The notes beneath the pieces were generated by a model. The model was not told the DNA's origin. It worked only from the letters and a program-made list of their open reading frames with translations, and made no database searches. The translations under genes and the position numbers were made by a program. Shown piece by piece: positions 28,007-36,379 of a DNA stretch of 64,000 nt. Within the stretch, counting starts at the first letter, position 1, and each line of letters begins with the position of its first letter. The stretch comes from a bacterium (lineage in GTDB: Bacteria > Pseudomonadota > Alphaproteobacteria > Rhodobacterales > Rhodobacteraceae): contig WGOE01000001.1 of the NCBI GenBank assembly GCA_016124195.1, positions 300,872 to 364,871 of the forward strand, read 5' to 3'.

Positions 28007-29026
28007 TTGGCCAATGAGAAAGTCACATCGCTGGAGGTCGCGGCCCTGGCGGGCGTCAGCCAGTCCGCCGTCAGCCGGGTTTTCACGCCGGGTTCGTCGG
28101 TCAGCGTGAAGACGGCGGAAAAGGTGCGGGCGGCGGCGGCGCAGCTTGGCTATCGGCCCAATGTCCTGGCGCGCAGCCTCAAATCGGGCAAGAGCCGGAT
28201 CATCGGGCTGGTCGTGGCTTATCTGGAAAATTACTTCTACCCCGAGATGGTCGAACGCCTGTCGATCGAATTGCAGAAGGTCGGCTATCACGTCCTGATC
28301 TTTCTGGCCCCGCAGACCAGCGTCAACGTCGATCAGGTGATCCGCGAGATCATGGATTATCAGGTCGATGGCATCGTGATGGCCTCTGTCTCGATCTCGT
28401 CGGAACTGGCGGCGCGCTGTGCGGCCACTGGCATTCCGGTCGTGTTGTTCAACCGCGCGCATGAGGACAAGAACCTGTCCTCGGTCACCTCGGACAACTA
28501 TGGCGGGGGGAAAGCCCTCGCCGATTACCTGTGCGCGCTTGGCCATAAGCGTATCGCCTATATCGCGGGCTTTGCCGGGGCCTCGACCCAGATCGACCGC
28601 GAGGCGGGCTTTCGCGCCGGTCTGGCCGAGGCGGGACAAGAACTGTTCTCCCGGGCCGATGGCAATTTCGACTATCGCACGGCCCAGGCGGCGGCACGCG
28701 AGTTGTTCGCGACCTCGCGCCGCCCGGATGCCGTCTTTGTCGGCAATGACCATATGGCCTTTGCGGTGATGGATGTGCTGCGCTTTGAATTGGGGCTGCG
28801 GGTGCCCGAAGATGTCTCGGTCGTGGGGTTCGACGATGTGCCGCCCGCGGCCTGGCCCGCCTACAATCTGACCACCTATCGCCAGCGGGTCGATCACATG
28901 GTGGCCGAAACCGTCACGATGTTGACCACCTGGATCAAGGCCGACACGCCGAAAGTCACCCGCGTCGTGCTGAACGGAGAGCTGGTCATTCGCGGATCGA
29001 CCCGCCGCTACGGAGCCGTCCCATGA
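28007..29026 (+). CDS. LacI-family transcriptional regulator
   Basis: This 339-residue repressor has an N-terminal helix-turn-helix (TSLEVAALAGVSQSAVSRVF, residues 7-26), the hinge helix NVLARSLKSG near residue 51 with its intercalating Leu, and a periplasmic-binding-like effector domain. A TTG start with a GGGGGGAGAG site upstream fits the family N-terminus. Four 16-bp palindromes nearby (22121, 23501, 31901, 32072) with a central CG step are the expected target type. The effector is probably a pathway intermediate or the substrate. The stop overlaps a small downstream gene. Confidence 0.92.
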   Translation: MANEKVTSLEVAALAGVSQSAVSRVFTPGSSVSVKTAEKVRAAAAQLGYRPNVLARSLKSGKSRIIGLVVAYLENYFYPEMVERLSIELQKVGYHVLIFLAPQTSVNVDQVIREIMDYQVDGIVMASVSISSELAARCAATGIPVVLFNRAHEDKNLSSVTSDNYGGGKALADYLCALGHKRIAYIAGFAGASTQIDREAGFRAGLAEAGQELFSRADGNFDYRTAQAAARELFATSRRPDAVFVGNDHMAFAVMDVLRFELGLRVPEDVSVVGFDDVPPAAWPAYNLTTYRQRVDHMVAETVTMLTTWIKADTPKVTRVVLNGELVIRGSTRRYGAVP

Positions 29027-29166
29027 CCGAAGCCGAATTTCGCGCGCGTCTGGATGCCCTGGGCCTGAGGCTGGACGACAAGGCCTTTGCAGCCGCCTTC
29101 AAGGGCGCCCAGAATCTTCGCGACGAGGTGGCCCGGATCGCGGCCTATCTGAAGCAGCCCGAATGA
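29023..29166 (+). CDS. Small AtzG/DUF4089-like protein, probable amidase partner
   Basis: This 47-residue protein begins with MTEAEF and runs as two predicted helices with LGLRLDDK and LRDEVARIAAYL. It overlaps the LacI-family stop by ATGA at its start and the amidase ATG at its end, so it is translated between them. Small GatC-like or AtzG-like proteins directly before a GatA/AtzE-type amidase are known to form a complex that positions the amidase. Length (47 against about 65) is short for AtzG, and similarity is judged by eye, so the family call is tentative though the gene itself looks real. Confidence 0.6.
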   Translation: MTEAEFRARLDALGLRLDDKAFAAAFKGAQNLRDEVARIAAYLKQPE

Positions 29167-30521
29167 CAGACCCTGCCGGCCTTTCGATACCAGAGGCCGC
29201 CGCCGCCCTGCGCGAGGGCCGGCTGACCGCGCGTCAGTTGACCGAGGCCGCGCTGGCCCGCATCGCGGCGCGCAACGACCGCCTGCATGCCTTCACCCAA
29301 CTCAACCCTTTGGCACTGGACGAGGCGGACCGGGCCGATCTGTTGCTTGCAAGCGGCGATGCCGGTCCGTTTTGCGGGATTCCGGTCGCGGTCAAGGATC
29401 TGATCGACGTGGGCGATCTGCCAGCGACCGGCGGCTCTGCCGTGCTGTCGGGCCGCATTGCGGCGACCGATGCGGTGGCGGTGGCGCGGCTCAGGGCGCA
29501 GGGGGCGGTGATCCTTGGCAAGGTCGCGACCTATGAATTTGCCATGGTCGGCCCGGATCAGGGCCTGCCCGACCCGCCCGCCCGCAACCCCTGGGATCTG
29601 GGGCATATCACCGGTGGGTCCTCCTCCGGCTCTGCGGCCGCGGTGGCGGGCGGATTGGTCCGGCTGGCGCTTGGCACCGACACAGGAGGGTCGATCCGCA
29701 GTCCCGCGGCCTATTGCGGCTTCGTCGGGCTGAAGCCCACCTACGAAAGGGTGTCGCGCGCCGGGGCCTTTCCGCTGTCGCCGTCGCTGGATCATGTGGG
29801 ACCCCTCGCTGCCACGGTGGAAGAGGCGGCGCTGGCGCTGGATGCGATGACAGAGGCGCCCGCACTTTGGCGCCCGGCCAGCGGCCGGCTGGGCCGGGGC
29901 CTTGCCGGCCTGCGGATCGGCTATGCCCGGGACTGGTTCGCCCAGGACCCGCTGGCCAGCCCGGCCCTGATCCGCGCGATGGACGATGCCGCCGCCTGCC
30001 TGTCGATGCTGGGCGCCACGATCACCCAGGTCACGCTGCCCGACTACGCGCTCTATGAAGCGGCAGGCTCGGTCATCCTCCATGCCGAGGCCCTGGCCGA
30101 ACATGAGGCCCTGATCCGCACCCGGCTGGCACATTACGGCCGCCCGGTCCTGCAATGTCTGGCCTTCGGCGCCGCGGTCGACCCCGAGGATCTGGCCCGC
30201 GCCCGCGACGCCCAGGCGCGGCTGACCAAGGCGACGCAGCGCGCGATGGAACCCTTCGACCTTGTGATAACGGCCACGACGCTGACCCCGGCGCTGCCCT
30301 TCTCCGCCTTCGACGGCGATAAGGCGGTCTGGACGCCGATGCGCACCATCCCCTTCAACGTCACCGGCCAGCCCGTCCTGTCGCTGCCGGTCGGCTTTGA
30401 CGGCGGCCTGCCGCTGGGCATGCAGATCATCGGCAGGAACGGCGACGAAGACATGATCTGCGCCGCCGGCCACGGGTTCGAGAGGGCGACGGACCATTCC
30501 GTCCAGCGCCCGCCGGTTTGA
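29163..30521 (+). CDS. Amidase signature enzyme (GatA/AtzE-like)
   Basis: This 452-residue cytoplasmic amidase has the full Ser-cisSer-Lys triad context: Lys in VAVKDLIDV near residue 76, GGSSSGSAAAV near 153, and the nucleophile Ser in GTDTGGSIRSP near 177. It should hydrolyse a C-N bond of a small amide, releasing ammonia. The overlapping small gene upstream and the LacI-family regulator before that suggest cotranscription. Substrate candidates (carboxybiuret-like compounds or a sugar-acid amide) are speculation. It is convergent with the HisD-like gene, 24 bp apart. Confidence 0.85.
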   Translation: MTDPAGLSIPEAAAALREGRLTARQLTEAALARIAARNDRLHAFTQLNPLALDEADRADLLLASGDAGPFCGIPVAVKDLIDVGDLPATGGSAVLSGRIAATDAVAVARLRAQGAVILGKVATYEFAMVGPDQGLPDPPARNPWDLGHITGGSSSGSAAAVAGGLVRLALGTDTGGSIRSPAAYCGFVGLKPTYERVSRAGAFPLSPSLDHVGPLAATVEEAALALDAMTEAPALWRPASGRLGRGLAGLRIGYARDWFAQDPLASPALIRAMDDAAACLSMLGATITQVTLPDYALYEAAGSVILHAEALAEHEALIRTRLAHYGRPVLQCLAFGAAVDPEDLARARDAQARLTKATQRAMEPFDLVITATTLTPALPFSAFDGDKAVWTPMRTIPFNVTGQPVLSLPVGFDGGLPLGMQIIGRNGDEDMICAAGHGFERATDHSVQRPPV

Positions 30522-30545
30522 TCCCGGGACAGCCCCGGACGCCGC

Positions 30546-31841
30546 CTAGCGCATCTGCATCCGGTCCAGCCGCAGTTGTGCGGCGCGGCGGTGGCCCTCC
30601 AGCCCCTCGCTGGCGGCCTGGCGTGCTGCAGGCGGGGCCACGGCCTCGACTCCCTTCGGCTCCAGCCATTGATGGGTGGCGATCTTGACATAGGCGCCGA
30701 CCCAGAGCCCGCCGGTATAGCGCCCCGCGGCCATCGTCGGCAGCGTGTGGTTGGTGCCAGAGCATTTGTCGGAATAGACCACGCTGGCCAGTTCGCCGAT
30801 GAACAGCGAGCCATAGTTGCGCAGCCGCGCCGCAAGCCCATGCGGGTCGGCGGTGTGCACCTGCAGATGCTCGGCCGCGATGAAATCGGAATAGGCGATC
30901 ATTGCGGCTTCGTCGGAACAGACCGCAACCTCGCCATAATCGCGCCAGGCGGGGGCTGCGACATGGGCGGTCGACAGGGTGGCCAGCTGTTTTTCCACCT
31001 CGGCCACCACGGCCTCGGCCAGGGGCAGATGCGTCGTGATCAGGCCGACCCGGGTGCGCACGTCATGTTCGGCCTGCGCCAGAAGGTCGGTCGCGATCAT
31101 CTCGGCATCGCCGGTCGCATCGGCGAGGATGTAGATCTCGGACGGGCCGGCCAGCTGATCGATGCCCACCGGGCCAAAGACCTGCCGCTTGGCCTCGTTC
31201 ACAAAGGCATTGCCCGGTCCCATGATCTTCATCACCGCCGGCACGGTTTCGGTGCCATAGGCCATCGCGGCAATCGCCTGCGCGCCGCCGATGCGGAAGA
31301 TGCGGTCGGCGCCGGACAGATGGCAGCCCGCCACCATGGCATTGTGCGCATTGGGCGGCAGGCAGGCGATCACGTCGGACACGCCCGCTACCTTTGCCGG
31401 AACGATCGTCATGATCGGTGCCGAAAGCAGGGGAAAGCGCCCGCCCGGCACATAGCAGCCCACCCTTTCGATCGGGATCACCCGATGCCCCATGAAGACG
31501 CCCGGCAAGGGTTCGATATCCAGCGGCAGGATCGTCGCCAGCTGCGCCTCGGCAAAGCGGCGCACGTTGGCAATGGCGAATTCGGTGTCCTTGCGGGTCT
31601 GCGGATCCAAGGCCGCCACGGCCGCCGCACGTTCGTCCGGGGTGACTTCGAATACCTGCAGGTCCGACTTGTCGAACTGGGCCGAATAGTCGCGCACCGC
31701 CGCATCGCCGCGTGCCTTCACGTCGGCCAGAACCTTGGCGACCAGCTCTGCCACCGGCTTGTTGTCGGACTCGGCGTTGCGGGTGGGTTGCTTGACCCAG
31801 GCGACCTTGGCCGAGGGATAGGATTCTGGCAGGTGCGGCAT
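30546..31841 (-). CDS. Histidinol-dehydrogenase-like NAD-dependent dehydrogenase (paralogue 1)
   Basis: This 431-residue member of the HisD/HpsN family probably oxidises a primary alcohol to a carboxylate in two NAD-dependent steps. Zinc ligands of HisD are retained: Gln and His in LLAQAEHD, Asp in YSDKCSGTNH, His in GLEGHRRAA. The Glu-His catalytic pair is in AAEHLQV. No other his genes are nearby, so histidine synthesis is unlikely. The ATG at 31841 follows AAGGAG; longer starts in the frame are rejected. A LacI-type operator copy lies 60 bp upstream. It is divergent from a second paralogue. Confidence 0.85.
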   Translation of the reverse strand: MPHLPESYPSAKVAWVKQPTRNAESDNKPVAELVAKVLADVKARGDAAVRDYSAQFDKSDLQVFEVTPDERAAAVAALDPQTRKDTEFAIANVRRFAEAQLATILPLDIEPLPGVFMGHRVIPIERVGCYVPGGRFPLLSAPIMTIVPAKVAGVSDVIACLPPNAHNAMVAGCHLSGADRIFRIGGAQAIAAMAYGTETVPAVMKIMGPGNAFVNEAKRQVFGPVGIDQLAGPSEIYILADATGDAEMIATDLLAQAEHDVRTRVGLITTHLPLAEAVVAEVEKQLATLSTAHVAAPAWRDYGEVAVCSDEAAMIAYSDFIAAEHLQVHTADPHGLAARLRNYGSLFIGELASVVYSDKCSGTNHTLPTMAAGRYTGGLWVGAYVKIATHQWLEPKGVEAVAPPAARQAASEGLEGHRRAAQLRLDRMQMR

Positions 31842-31900
31842 GAGATTCTCCTTTCCGGCCTCTCGGCAGGGGTGACTGTGCCGCCTGCTTGTAGCCGAAC

Positions 31901-31916
31901 ATGCATACGATTGCAA
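31901..31916. promoter_or_regulatory. Putative LacI-family operator (copy 3)
   Basis: ATGCATACGATTGCAA, read on the minus strand as TTGCAATCGTATGCAT, differs from copy 2 at one position only. It is 60 bp upstream of the minus-strand HisD-like start, in the 258-bp divergent region. Confidence 0.65.
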
Positions 31917-32071
31917 AGCGAAGTTTTGCGGGACGGCCCCAAGTGTCGCCTATCGGATAATTATCCATGCAAAACATGGGGTAGTCATCGGAGCCTTCCC
32001 GATGAAGCCAGATTCCTTTGCCAGGCAGGCACAATGCTCTTGCCATGACTTGGGTCTTTGCCCTATCCGTA

Positions 32072-32087
32072 TTGCAATCGTATTCAA
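32072..32087. promoter_or_regulatory. Putative LacI-family operator (copy 4)
   Basis: TTGCAATCGTATTCAA differs from copy 2 at one position. It ends 12 bp before the plus-strand HisD-like ATG at 32100, just upstream of its GGAGG ribosome site, a position suited to blocking transcription of this operon. Confidence 0.65.
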
Positions 32088-32099
32088 TCGGAGGTCGGT

Positions 32100-33410
32100 A
32101 TGTCGGTGACTTGGCTCAAGCGCGGCAAGCCAGAGACAGAACGGGCGGCTGACGATGCAAGGGTCCGCGCCACCGTCGAAGAGGTTCTGGCCGACATATC
32201 GGCGCGTGGCGATGCCGCCGTGCGCGACCTTTCGGTGAAGTTCGACAAATACGACCCTCCCGCCTTCCGCCTGACGCCCTCGCAGATCGAGGCGGCGATG
32301 GCGCAGGTGACACCGCGCGACATGGAAGATATCCGCTTCGCCCAGACCCAGATCCGCCGCTTTGCCGAGGCGCAGCGCGCCTCGATGACCGATATCGAGG
32401 TGGAAACCCTGCCCGGCGTCTTTCTGGGCCATCGCAACATCCCGGTGCAATCGGTCGGCTGCTATGTGCCGGGCGGCAAGTTCCCCATGGTCGCCTCGGC
32501 GCATATGTCGGTGCTGACGGCCTCGGTCGCGGGGGTGCCGCGCATCGTGGCCTCGGCCCCGCCGGTGCAGGGCAAGCCGCATCCGGCCATTGTGGCCGCC
32601 ATGCATCTGGGCGGCGCGCATGAGATCTATGTCCTGGGCGGGATGCAGGCCGTGGGCGCCATGGCGATCGGCACCCAGACCATCAGGCCGGTCGACATGC
32701 TGGTTGGCCCCGGCAATGCCTATGTGGCGGAGGCGAAACGCCAGCTTTACGGCCGCGTCGGCATCGACCTGTTCGCCGGCCCGACCGAGACGATGGTGAT
32801 CGCCGACGACACGGTCGATGCCGAACTGTGCGCCACCGACCTCCTGGGTCAGGCCGAACATGGCTACAACTCGCCCGCGGTCCTGCTGACCAATTCCCGC
32901 AAGCTGGCAGAGGCGACCCTGGTCGAGGTGGACCGCCTGCTGAAGATCCTGCCCACCGCTGCCACCGCCGCTGTGTCCTGGGCCGATTACGGCGAGGTGA
33001 TCCTCTGCGACACCTATGACGAGATGCTCGCCACCGCGAACGACATCGCCAGCGAGCATGTGCAGGTGATGACCGACCGCGACGACTGGTTTCTGGAACA
33101 CATGCACAGCTATGGCGCGCTGTTTCTGGGGCCGCGCACCAATGTGGCCAATGGCGACAAGGTGATCGGCACCAACCACACGCTGCCGACCCGCAAGGCC
33201 GGGCGCTATACCGGCGGGCTTTGGGTCGGCAAGTTCCTGAAAACGCATTCCTATCAGCGCATCGTGACGGATGAGGCCGCGGCCCTTGTCGGCGCTTATG
33301 GCTCGCGCCTGTGCATGCTGGAGGGGTTTGTCGGCCATGCGGAACAGTGCAACATCCGCGTGCGCCGCTATGGCCACAGGAATGTGCCCTATGGCGAGGC
33401 CGCGGAATGA
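32100..33410 (+). CDS. Histidinol-dehydrogenase-like dehydrogenase (paralogue 2, HpsN-like)
   Basis: This 436-residue protein of the HisD superfamily keeps the zinc ligands ([25 protein letters not shown]) and the SEHVQV catalytic pair. Within the superfamily it reads like the group that includes sulfopropanediol 3-dehydrogenase (HpsN), widespread in Rhodobacterales, more than like HisD; I do not see sulfolactate-degrading partners, so dihydroxypropanesulfonate is only one candidate. The ATG at 32100 with a GGAGG site is preferred to the TTG at 32058. It overlaps the following SDR gene by ATGA, as expected when the two enzymes act in sequence. Confidence 0.85.
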   Translation: MSVTWLKRGKPETERAADDARVRATVEEVLADISARGDAAVRDLSVKFDKYDPPAFRLTPSQIEAAMAQVTPRDMEDIRFAQTQIRRFAEAQRASMTDIEVETLPGVFLGHRNIPVQSVGCYVPGGKFPMVASAHMSVLTASVAGVPRIVASAPPVQGKPHPAIVAAMHLGGAHEIYVLGGMQAVGAMAIGTQTIRPVDMLVGPGNAYVAEAKRQLYGRVGIDLFAGPTETMVIADDTVDAELCATDLLGQAEHGYNSPAVLLTNSRKLAEATLVEVDRLLKILPTAATAAVSWADYGEVILCDTYDEMLATANDIASEHVQVMTDRDDWFLEHMHSYGALFLGPRTNVANGDKVIGTNHTLPTRKAGRYTGGLWVGKFLKTHSYQRIVTDEAAALVGAYGSRLCMLEGFVGHAEQCNIRVRRYGHRNVPYGEAAE

Positions 33411-34171
33411 GCCTGCCGCGCACCCCCTCGTTCCGGCTGGATGGCCGCCGCGCGCTGGTGGCGGGGGCCTCGTCCGGCATCGGGGCGGCTTGCGCCGTGG
33501 CCCTGGCCGAACAGGGTGCCAGTGTGACGCTTTGCGCGCGGCGCGGCGCCGCGTTGGAGGCCCTGGCCGCAGAGATGGCGGCAGAGGGGATGCAGGCCGA
33601 CACCCTGACGCTGGACATCGCCGATGTCGCGGCGACCGAGGCCGCGCTGGCCGGCCTGCCCGCCTTTGACATCCTGGTCAACTCGGCCGGGATGGCGCGG
33701 CATTCGCCGGCGATAGACACGCGGCCCGAGGATTTCGACGCGGTGCAGGCTCTGAACTTTCGCGCCGCCTATTTCCTGACGCGCAGCGTCGCCGCGCGTC
33801 TGATCGCCGAGGGGCGGCCGGGCAGCCTGATCAACATTTCCAGCCAGATGGCCCACGTGGGCGGCATCGACCGCGCGGTCTATGCCGCGACCAAGCACGC
33901 CGTCGAAGGCATGACCAAATCCATGGCGATCGAATGGGGGCCGCGCGGCATCCGCGTCAACACCATCGCGCCGACCTTCATCCGCACGCCGCTGACCGAA
34001 CAGACCTTTGCCAACCCCGAGCGGACCGCCTGGGTCCTGTCCAAGATCAAGCTAGGCCGGGTCGGAGAAGTGACCGACATCATGGGCGCAGTGGCTTTCC
34101 TCGCCTCGGACGCCGCGGCGATGGTTACTGGAACCTCGCTTCTCATCGATGGCGGCTGGACCGCCGACTGA
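33407..34171 (+). CDS. Short-chain dehydrogenase/reductase
   Basis: This 254-residue classical SDR has cofactor motif GASSGIG (TGxxxGxG type), NSAG, catalytic Ser in INISSQM, and YAATK (YxxxK). A basic residue context after strand 2 (CARR) suggests NADP(H) use. The C-terminal [10 protein letters not shown] is the normal family end. It is translationally coupled to the HpsN-like gene and probably oxidises or reduces a secondary hydroxyl of the same compound. Confidence 0.88.
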   Translation: MSLPRTPSFRLDGRRALVAGASSGIGAACAVALAEQGASVTLCARRGAALEALAAEMAAEGMQADTLTLDIADVAATEAALAGLPAFDILVNSAGMARHSPAIDTRPEDFDAVQALNFRAAYFLTRSVAARLIAEGRPGSLINISSQMAHVGGIDRAVYAATKHAVEGMTKSMAIEWGPRGIRVNTIAPTFIRTPLTEQTFANPERTAWVLSKIKLGRVGEVTDIMGAVAFLASDAAAMVTGTSLLIDGGWTAD

Positions 34172-34182
34172 AAGGACTGAAC

Positions 34183-35151
34183 ATGACGCCGCAAGACATG
34201 GAAGCCCGCATCGTCCGTTACGGCGACCTGCGCCCCTGCAAGACCGCTTTCATCGACGCCCATACGCCGGGGTCCGACCAGAAAGAGAACTTCACCATCA
34301 TCGGCGGAGGGGTCTCGGAAAGCCCGGATCAATTCGTCCATATCCGCGAGACACCCGGCTTCAACATCGGCGCGGCGGGCCAGCCGCCGAAATGCCGCAA
34401 CTCGTTGCACACCCACCGGACGGCCGAGGTGTTCTTTGTCCTCAAAGGCCGCTGGCGGTTTTTCTGGGGCCGCTGGGGCACGGCGGGCGAGTTCATCGCC
34501 GAAGAGGGCGACATCTTCAACATTCCGACCGGCATCTTCCGCGCCTTTGAAAACGTCGGCACCGATTACGGGATGATCATGGCGATCCTCGGCGGTGACG
34601 ATGCCGGCGGCGGCGTGGTCTGGGCGCCGCAGGTCATCACCGATGCCAAGGATTACGGGCTGGTGCTGGGCAAGAACGGCAAGCTCTATGACACCAAGAA
34701 GGGTCAGAACCTTCCCGAAGGCGTGCCGCCGATGCCCCTGCTGACCGAGGAAGAACTGAAGGCCTTCCCCGAACCCACCACGGCCGAGGTGATCCCGAAC
34801 TGCGTGGCGCGCTATCAGGACCTGATGGCCCTGTCCGACCGTCAGCCCGCCAAAGTGATCGGCGCCGAAGGCAAGCTGCGCGACCGTCCGGGCTTCGAGG
34901 TGGAGTTCCTGTCGCGCCACTCGCTGCCCGAGACGCCCTATACCCTGGCGCGGCACGAGGTTCTGATGCCGATGCGCGGCCATTGGCGGCTGAGCTGGGA
35001 GGGTGGCACCACCGTCCTGAACCCCGGCGATACGGCCGCCATTCCGCCGGGGCTGTCCCACGCACTGGCGCCCTCGATGACCGGCGAGGCCTCGCTGTAC
35101 CGGGTGATCGGCACCGATGATCCGGCCGGCGCGACGGGCCGCCTGCTGTAA
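34183..35151 (+). CDS. Bicupin domain protein, function unknown
   Basis: This 322-residue protein holds two cupin domains. Domain 1 (about 60-160) has the metal-type motif 1 HTHRTAEVFF followed by GRW, but its motif 2 reads IPTGIFRAFEN with Arg in place of the usual His. Domain 2 (about 235-320) has RHEVLMPMRGHW and IPPGLSHAL. The layout resembles gentisate-dioxygenase-like or sugar-isomerase-like bicupins. An AAAGGA site precedes the ATG at 34183. It lies in the operon started by the HpsN-like gene and is followed by a hairpin. Confidence 0.75.
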   Translation: MTPQDMEARIVRYGDLRPCKTAFIDAHTPGSDQKENFTIIGGGVSESPDQFVHIRETPGFNIGAAGQPPKCRNSLHTHRTAEVFFVLKGRWRFFWGRWGTAGEFIAEEGDIFNIPTGIFRAFENVGTDYGMIMAILGGDDAGGGVVWAPQVITDAKDYGLVLGKNGKLYDTKKGQNLPEGVPPMPLLTEEELKAFPEPTTAEVIPNCVARYQDLMALSDRQPAKVIGAEGKLRDRPGFEVEFLSRHSLPETPYTLARHEVLMPMRGHWRLSWEGGTTVLNPGDTAAIPPGLSHALAPSMTGEASLYRVIGTDDPAGATGRLL

Positions 35152-35162
35152 GGTTTCAACCG

Positions 35163-35190
35163 GGATGGGCGCATCGCCCATCCTACCTTT
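35163..35190 (+). terminator. Hairpin between the bicupin and MetE-like genes
   Basis: GGATGGGC at 35163-35170 pairs perfectly with GCCCATCC at 35176-35183 around a 5-nt loop, followed by TACCTTTTCC. It could terminate or attenuate transcription in the middle of the catabolic run. Similar GGATGGGC...GCCCATCC elements occur as dispersed repeats in some related genomes, so it may instead be a repeat. Confidence 0.55.
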
Positions 35191-35211
35191 TCCAACCCGA
35201 AAGGATGACCC

Positions 35212-36333
35212 ATGCCGCTTTTGACCACTCATGTCGGGTCCTTGCCGCGCCCGCAGCCGGTCGTGGATTTTCTGTTCGCGCGGGAAAAGGGCGAGCCCTG
35301 CGACCCGGACGCCTTTGACGCCTGCATGACGGCGGCGGTTCTGGAAAACGTCCGCCGCCAGAAGGAGGCCGGCATCGACATCGTTTCGGATGGCGAGGCG
35401 TCCAAGATCAGCTATGCGACCTATGTCAAGGACCGCTACACCGGCTTTGGCGGCGACAGCCCGCGCAATGCGCCGGCCGACCTCAAGCTGTTCCCCAGCT
35501 TCCTGACCCGTCTGGCGCGCGAGGGTGGCACCCCGAAATACGCCCGCCCGCAATGCGTGGGGCCGGTCGCCTCGAAGGGTCAGGGCGAGTTGCAGAAGGA
35601 CATCGCCAACCTCAAGGCCGCGATGGCCGCCAATGGGGTGACGCGCGGCTTCATGAATGCGGCCTCGCCCGGAGTGATCTCGTTGTTCCTGCAGAACGCC
35701 CATTATCCGACGCGCGAGGCCTATCTGGCCGCGCTTGCCGATGCGATGCGCGACGAATACCGCACGATCCTGGAGGCGGGTCTGGATTTGCAGCTGGATT
35801 GCCCCGACCTGGCCCTGTCGCGCCACATGCTGTTCGCCGATCTGTCGGACGACGCGTTCCTGAAGGTGGCGGCCAGCCATGTCGAGGCCTTGCAGCACGC
35901 CTTGCAGGGGCTGGACCGCGACCGGATCCGCCTGCACATCTGCTGGGGCAATTACGAAGGCCCGCATGTCTGCGACATCGACATGGCCAAGGTCTTTCCC
36001 CTGCTGATGCGCGTGCCCGCCACCTATATCCTGTTTGAAACCGCCAACCCGCGGCATGGCCATGAGTGGACCGTGTTCCGTGACCGTGCCGCCGAAATTC
36101 CAGAGGACAAAGTGCTGGTGCCGGGGGCCGTGGACACCACCACCAACTTCGTCGAACATCCCGACTTGGTGGCCCAAAGGCTGGAACGTTTCACCAATAT
36201 CCTGGGTGTCGAGCGGGTGATGGCCGGCTCGGACTGCGGGTTTGGCACTTTTGCGGGCTTTGGTGCGGTCGATCCGGAAATTGCCTGGGCCAAGCTTGCC
36301 ACCCTGTCCGAAGGGGCGCGGCGGGTCGGATGA
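35212..36333 (+). CDS. MetE C-terminal-like (cobalamin-independent methionine synthase II family) protein
   Basis: This 373-residue TIM-barrel protein corresponds only to the catalytic C-terminal half of MetE. Thiol-activating zinc ligands appear present: His-x-Cys in LHICWGN near residue 242 and a late Cys in GSDCGFG near 342. Stand-alone proteins of this family include methyltransferases that use small substrates and epoxyalkane:coenzyme M transferase. Placement in a catabolic operon, and lack of the folate-binding N-terminal half, argue against a housekeeping methionine role. Which alkyl or thiol group it handles cannot be read. Confidence 0.8.
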   Translation: MPLLTTHVGSLPRPQPVVDFLFAREKGEPCDPDAFDACMTAAVLENVRRQKEAGIDIVSDGEASKISYATYVKDRYTGFGGDSPRNAPADLKLFPSFLTRLAREGGTPKYARPQCVGPVASKGQGELQKDIANLKAAMAANGVTRGFMNAASPGVISLFLQNAHYPTREAYLAALADAMRDEYRTILEAGLDLQLDCPDLALSRHMLFADLSDDAFLKVAASHVEALQHALQGLDRDRIRLHICWGNYEGPHVCDIDMAKVFPLLMRVPATYILFETANPRHGHEWTVFRDRAAEIPEDKVLVPGAVDTTTNFVEHPDLVAQRLERFTNILGVERVMAGSDCGFGTFAGFGAVDPEIAWAKLATLSEGARRVG

Positions 36334-36379
36334 CGCCGACCGCCCTGCCCGCGAACCTCGCCCGAAAAGGACCCGCCCC

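Noticed and set aside
26294..28897. 867-residue minus-strand frame over permease, ATPase and LacI-family genes
   Set aside because: It crosses three well-supported genes and has no protein-family features.
30546..33410. Histidine biosynthesis genes (hisD)
   Set aside because: Two diverged copies in a catabolic module, with no other his genes and with LacI-type operators; HisD-superfamily dehydrogenases of other function fit better.
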